Source of the DNA: Collinsella sp.
GTDB taxonomy: Bacteria > Actinomycetota > Coriobacteriia > Coriobacteriales > Coriobacteriaceae
Assembly (NCBI GenBank): GCA_022745215.1
Contig: JAIIWC010000029.1
Coordinates: 1 to 21,811, forward strand
Direction of reading: 5' to 3'
DNA length: 21,811 bases
Positions 21,654 to 21,811 of this stretch are shown piece by piece (position 1 is the stretch's first letter; every line of letters starts with the position of its first letter). Made by a program: the position numbers and the translations under genes. The notes beneath the pieces are model-generated. The model made no database searches and had not been told where the DNA came from. It worked only from the letters and a program-made list of their open reading frames with translations.

Positions 21654-21811
21654 CCACGAAATCGGCCCATCTACTACGTTTGACTCGATACCCCTGACCA
21701 TGCCTTCGTTTTGAACAAAACCGCAGGCGTTCTACCTGCGGTTTTGTTTTCGCGTTTTTTGGCATGGTTGGGGGTAAGGGGATAAACGTAGTAGATGGGC
21801 CGATTTCGTGG
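21654..21811. repeat. Palindromic element B (28-bp perfect arms, reaches window end)
   Basis: 21654-21681 and 21784-21811 are exact 28-bp reverse complements, carrying AAATCGGCCCATCTACTACG. ACCATGCC (21697-21704) and GGCATGGT (21761-21768) extend the stem inward, and the apex is the hairpin at 21714-21748. Read on the minus strand it shares TACTACG, CAAAACCGCAGGTAGAACGC and CATGGTC with element A at identical offsets. The right arm ends at the window edge, so the element may be longer. Confidence 0.8.
21714..21760 (+). terminator. Rho-independent terminator at the apex of element B
   Basis: AACAAAACCGCAGG (21714-21727) and CCTGCGGTTTTGTT (21735-21748) form a perfect 14-bp stem with a 7-base loop, followed by TTCGCGTTTTTT. 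It may end transcripts from the two-component operon about 370 bases upstream, or it may simply be part of the repeat. Confidence 0.65.

Overview
The window is GC-rich, with high-GC codon choice, a NarL-type two-component pair, YtxH/PRC-barrel stress-type proteins and intergenic repeats built around GGGGACAGTCC. Together these suggest a gut actinobacterium of the class Coriobacteriia, most likely Collinsella or a close relative. That placement is inference from style and gene content; there is no rRNA or other marker gene here.

Layout. (1) 1-330: the tail of a plus-strand gene, then an intergenic stretch with inverted repeats and the terminator of the next minus-strand operon. (2) 331-3446, minus: a probable divalent-metal (Mg2+) operon. 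An MgtE-like protein with N-terminal PRC-barrel-like domains is followed, 8 bases after its stop, by an Nramp-family transporter whose metal-site motifs are of the non-canonical, NRMT-like kind. A leader of about 200 bases with a strong hairpin precedes the operon. (3) 3929-8917, minus: a membrane-anchored NodB-fold protein with altered metal ligands, a PRC-barrel protein coupled to a YtxH-like protein, a protein resembling the N-terminal domain of cyanophycin synthetase, and a CNNM/CorC-type transporter. (4) 9028-9711, minus: a hemolysin III family protein, divergent from a plus-strand membrane-anchored alpha/beta hydrolase (9898-10863) that ends in a strong bidirectional terminator. (5) 10995-12200, minus: a DUF362 protein with two 4Fe-4S clusters. 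(6) 12437-15825, minus: a MacB/LolD-type ABC ATPase and a large FtsX-type permease. (7) 16079-19406, minus: an ABC exporter (one ATPase, two ABC-2 permeases), divergent from a plus-strand histidine kinase and response regulator (19574-21345) that probably control it. (8) 21346-21811: no convincing gene, but a dense block of inverted repeats.

Two kinds of non-coding structure stand out. Three related GGGGACAGTCC-type elements (3741-3930, 12280-12440, 15930-16076) each sit at the stop codon of the last gene of a minus-strand operon. At the right edge, two palindromic elements of about 155 bp (21406-21559 and 21654-21811) lie in opposite orientation. They share three motifs at identical internal offsets, although most of their arm sequence differs while each copy stays perfectly self-complementary. 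That pattern is what a structure-constrained nucleic-acid element would leave, and it is the best candidate here for something undescribed.
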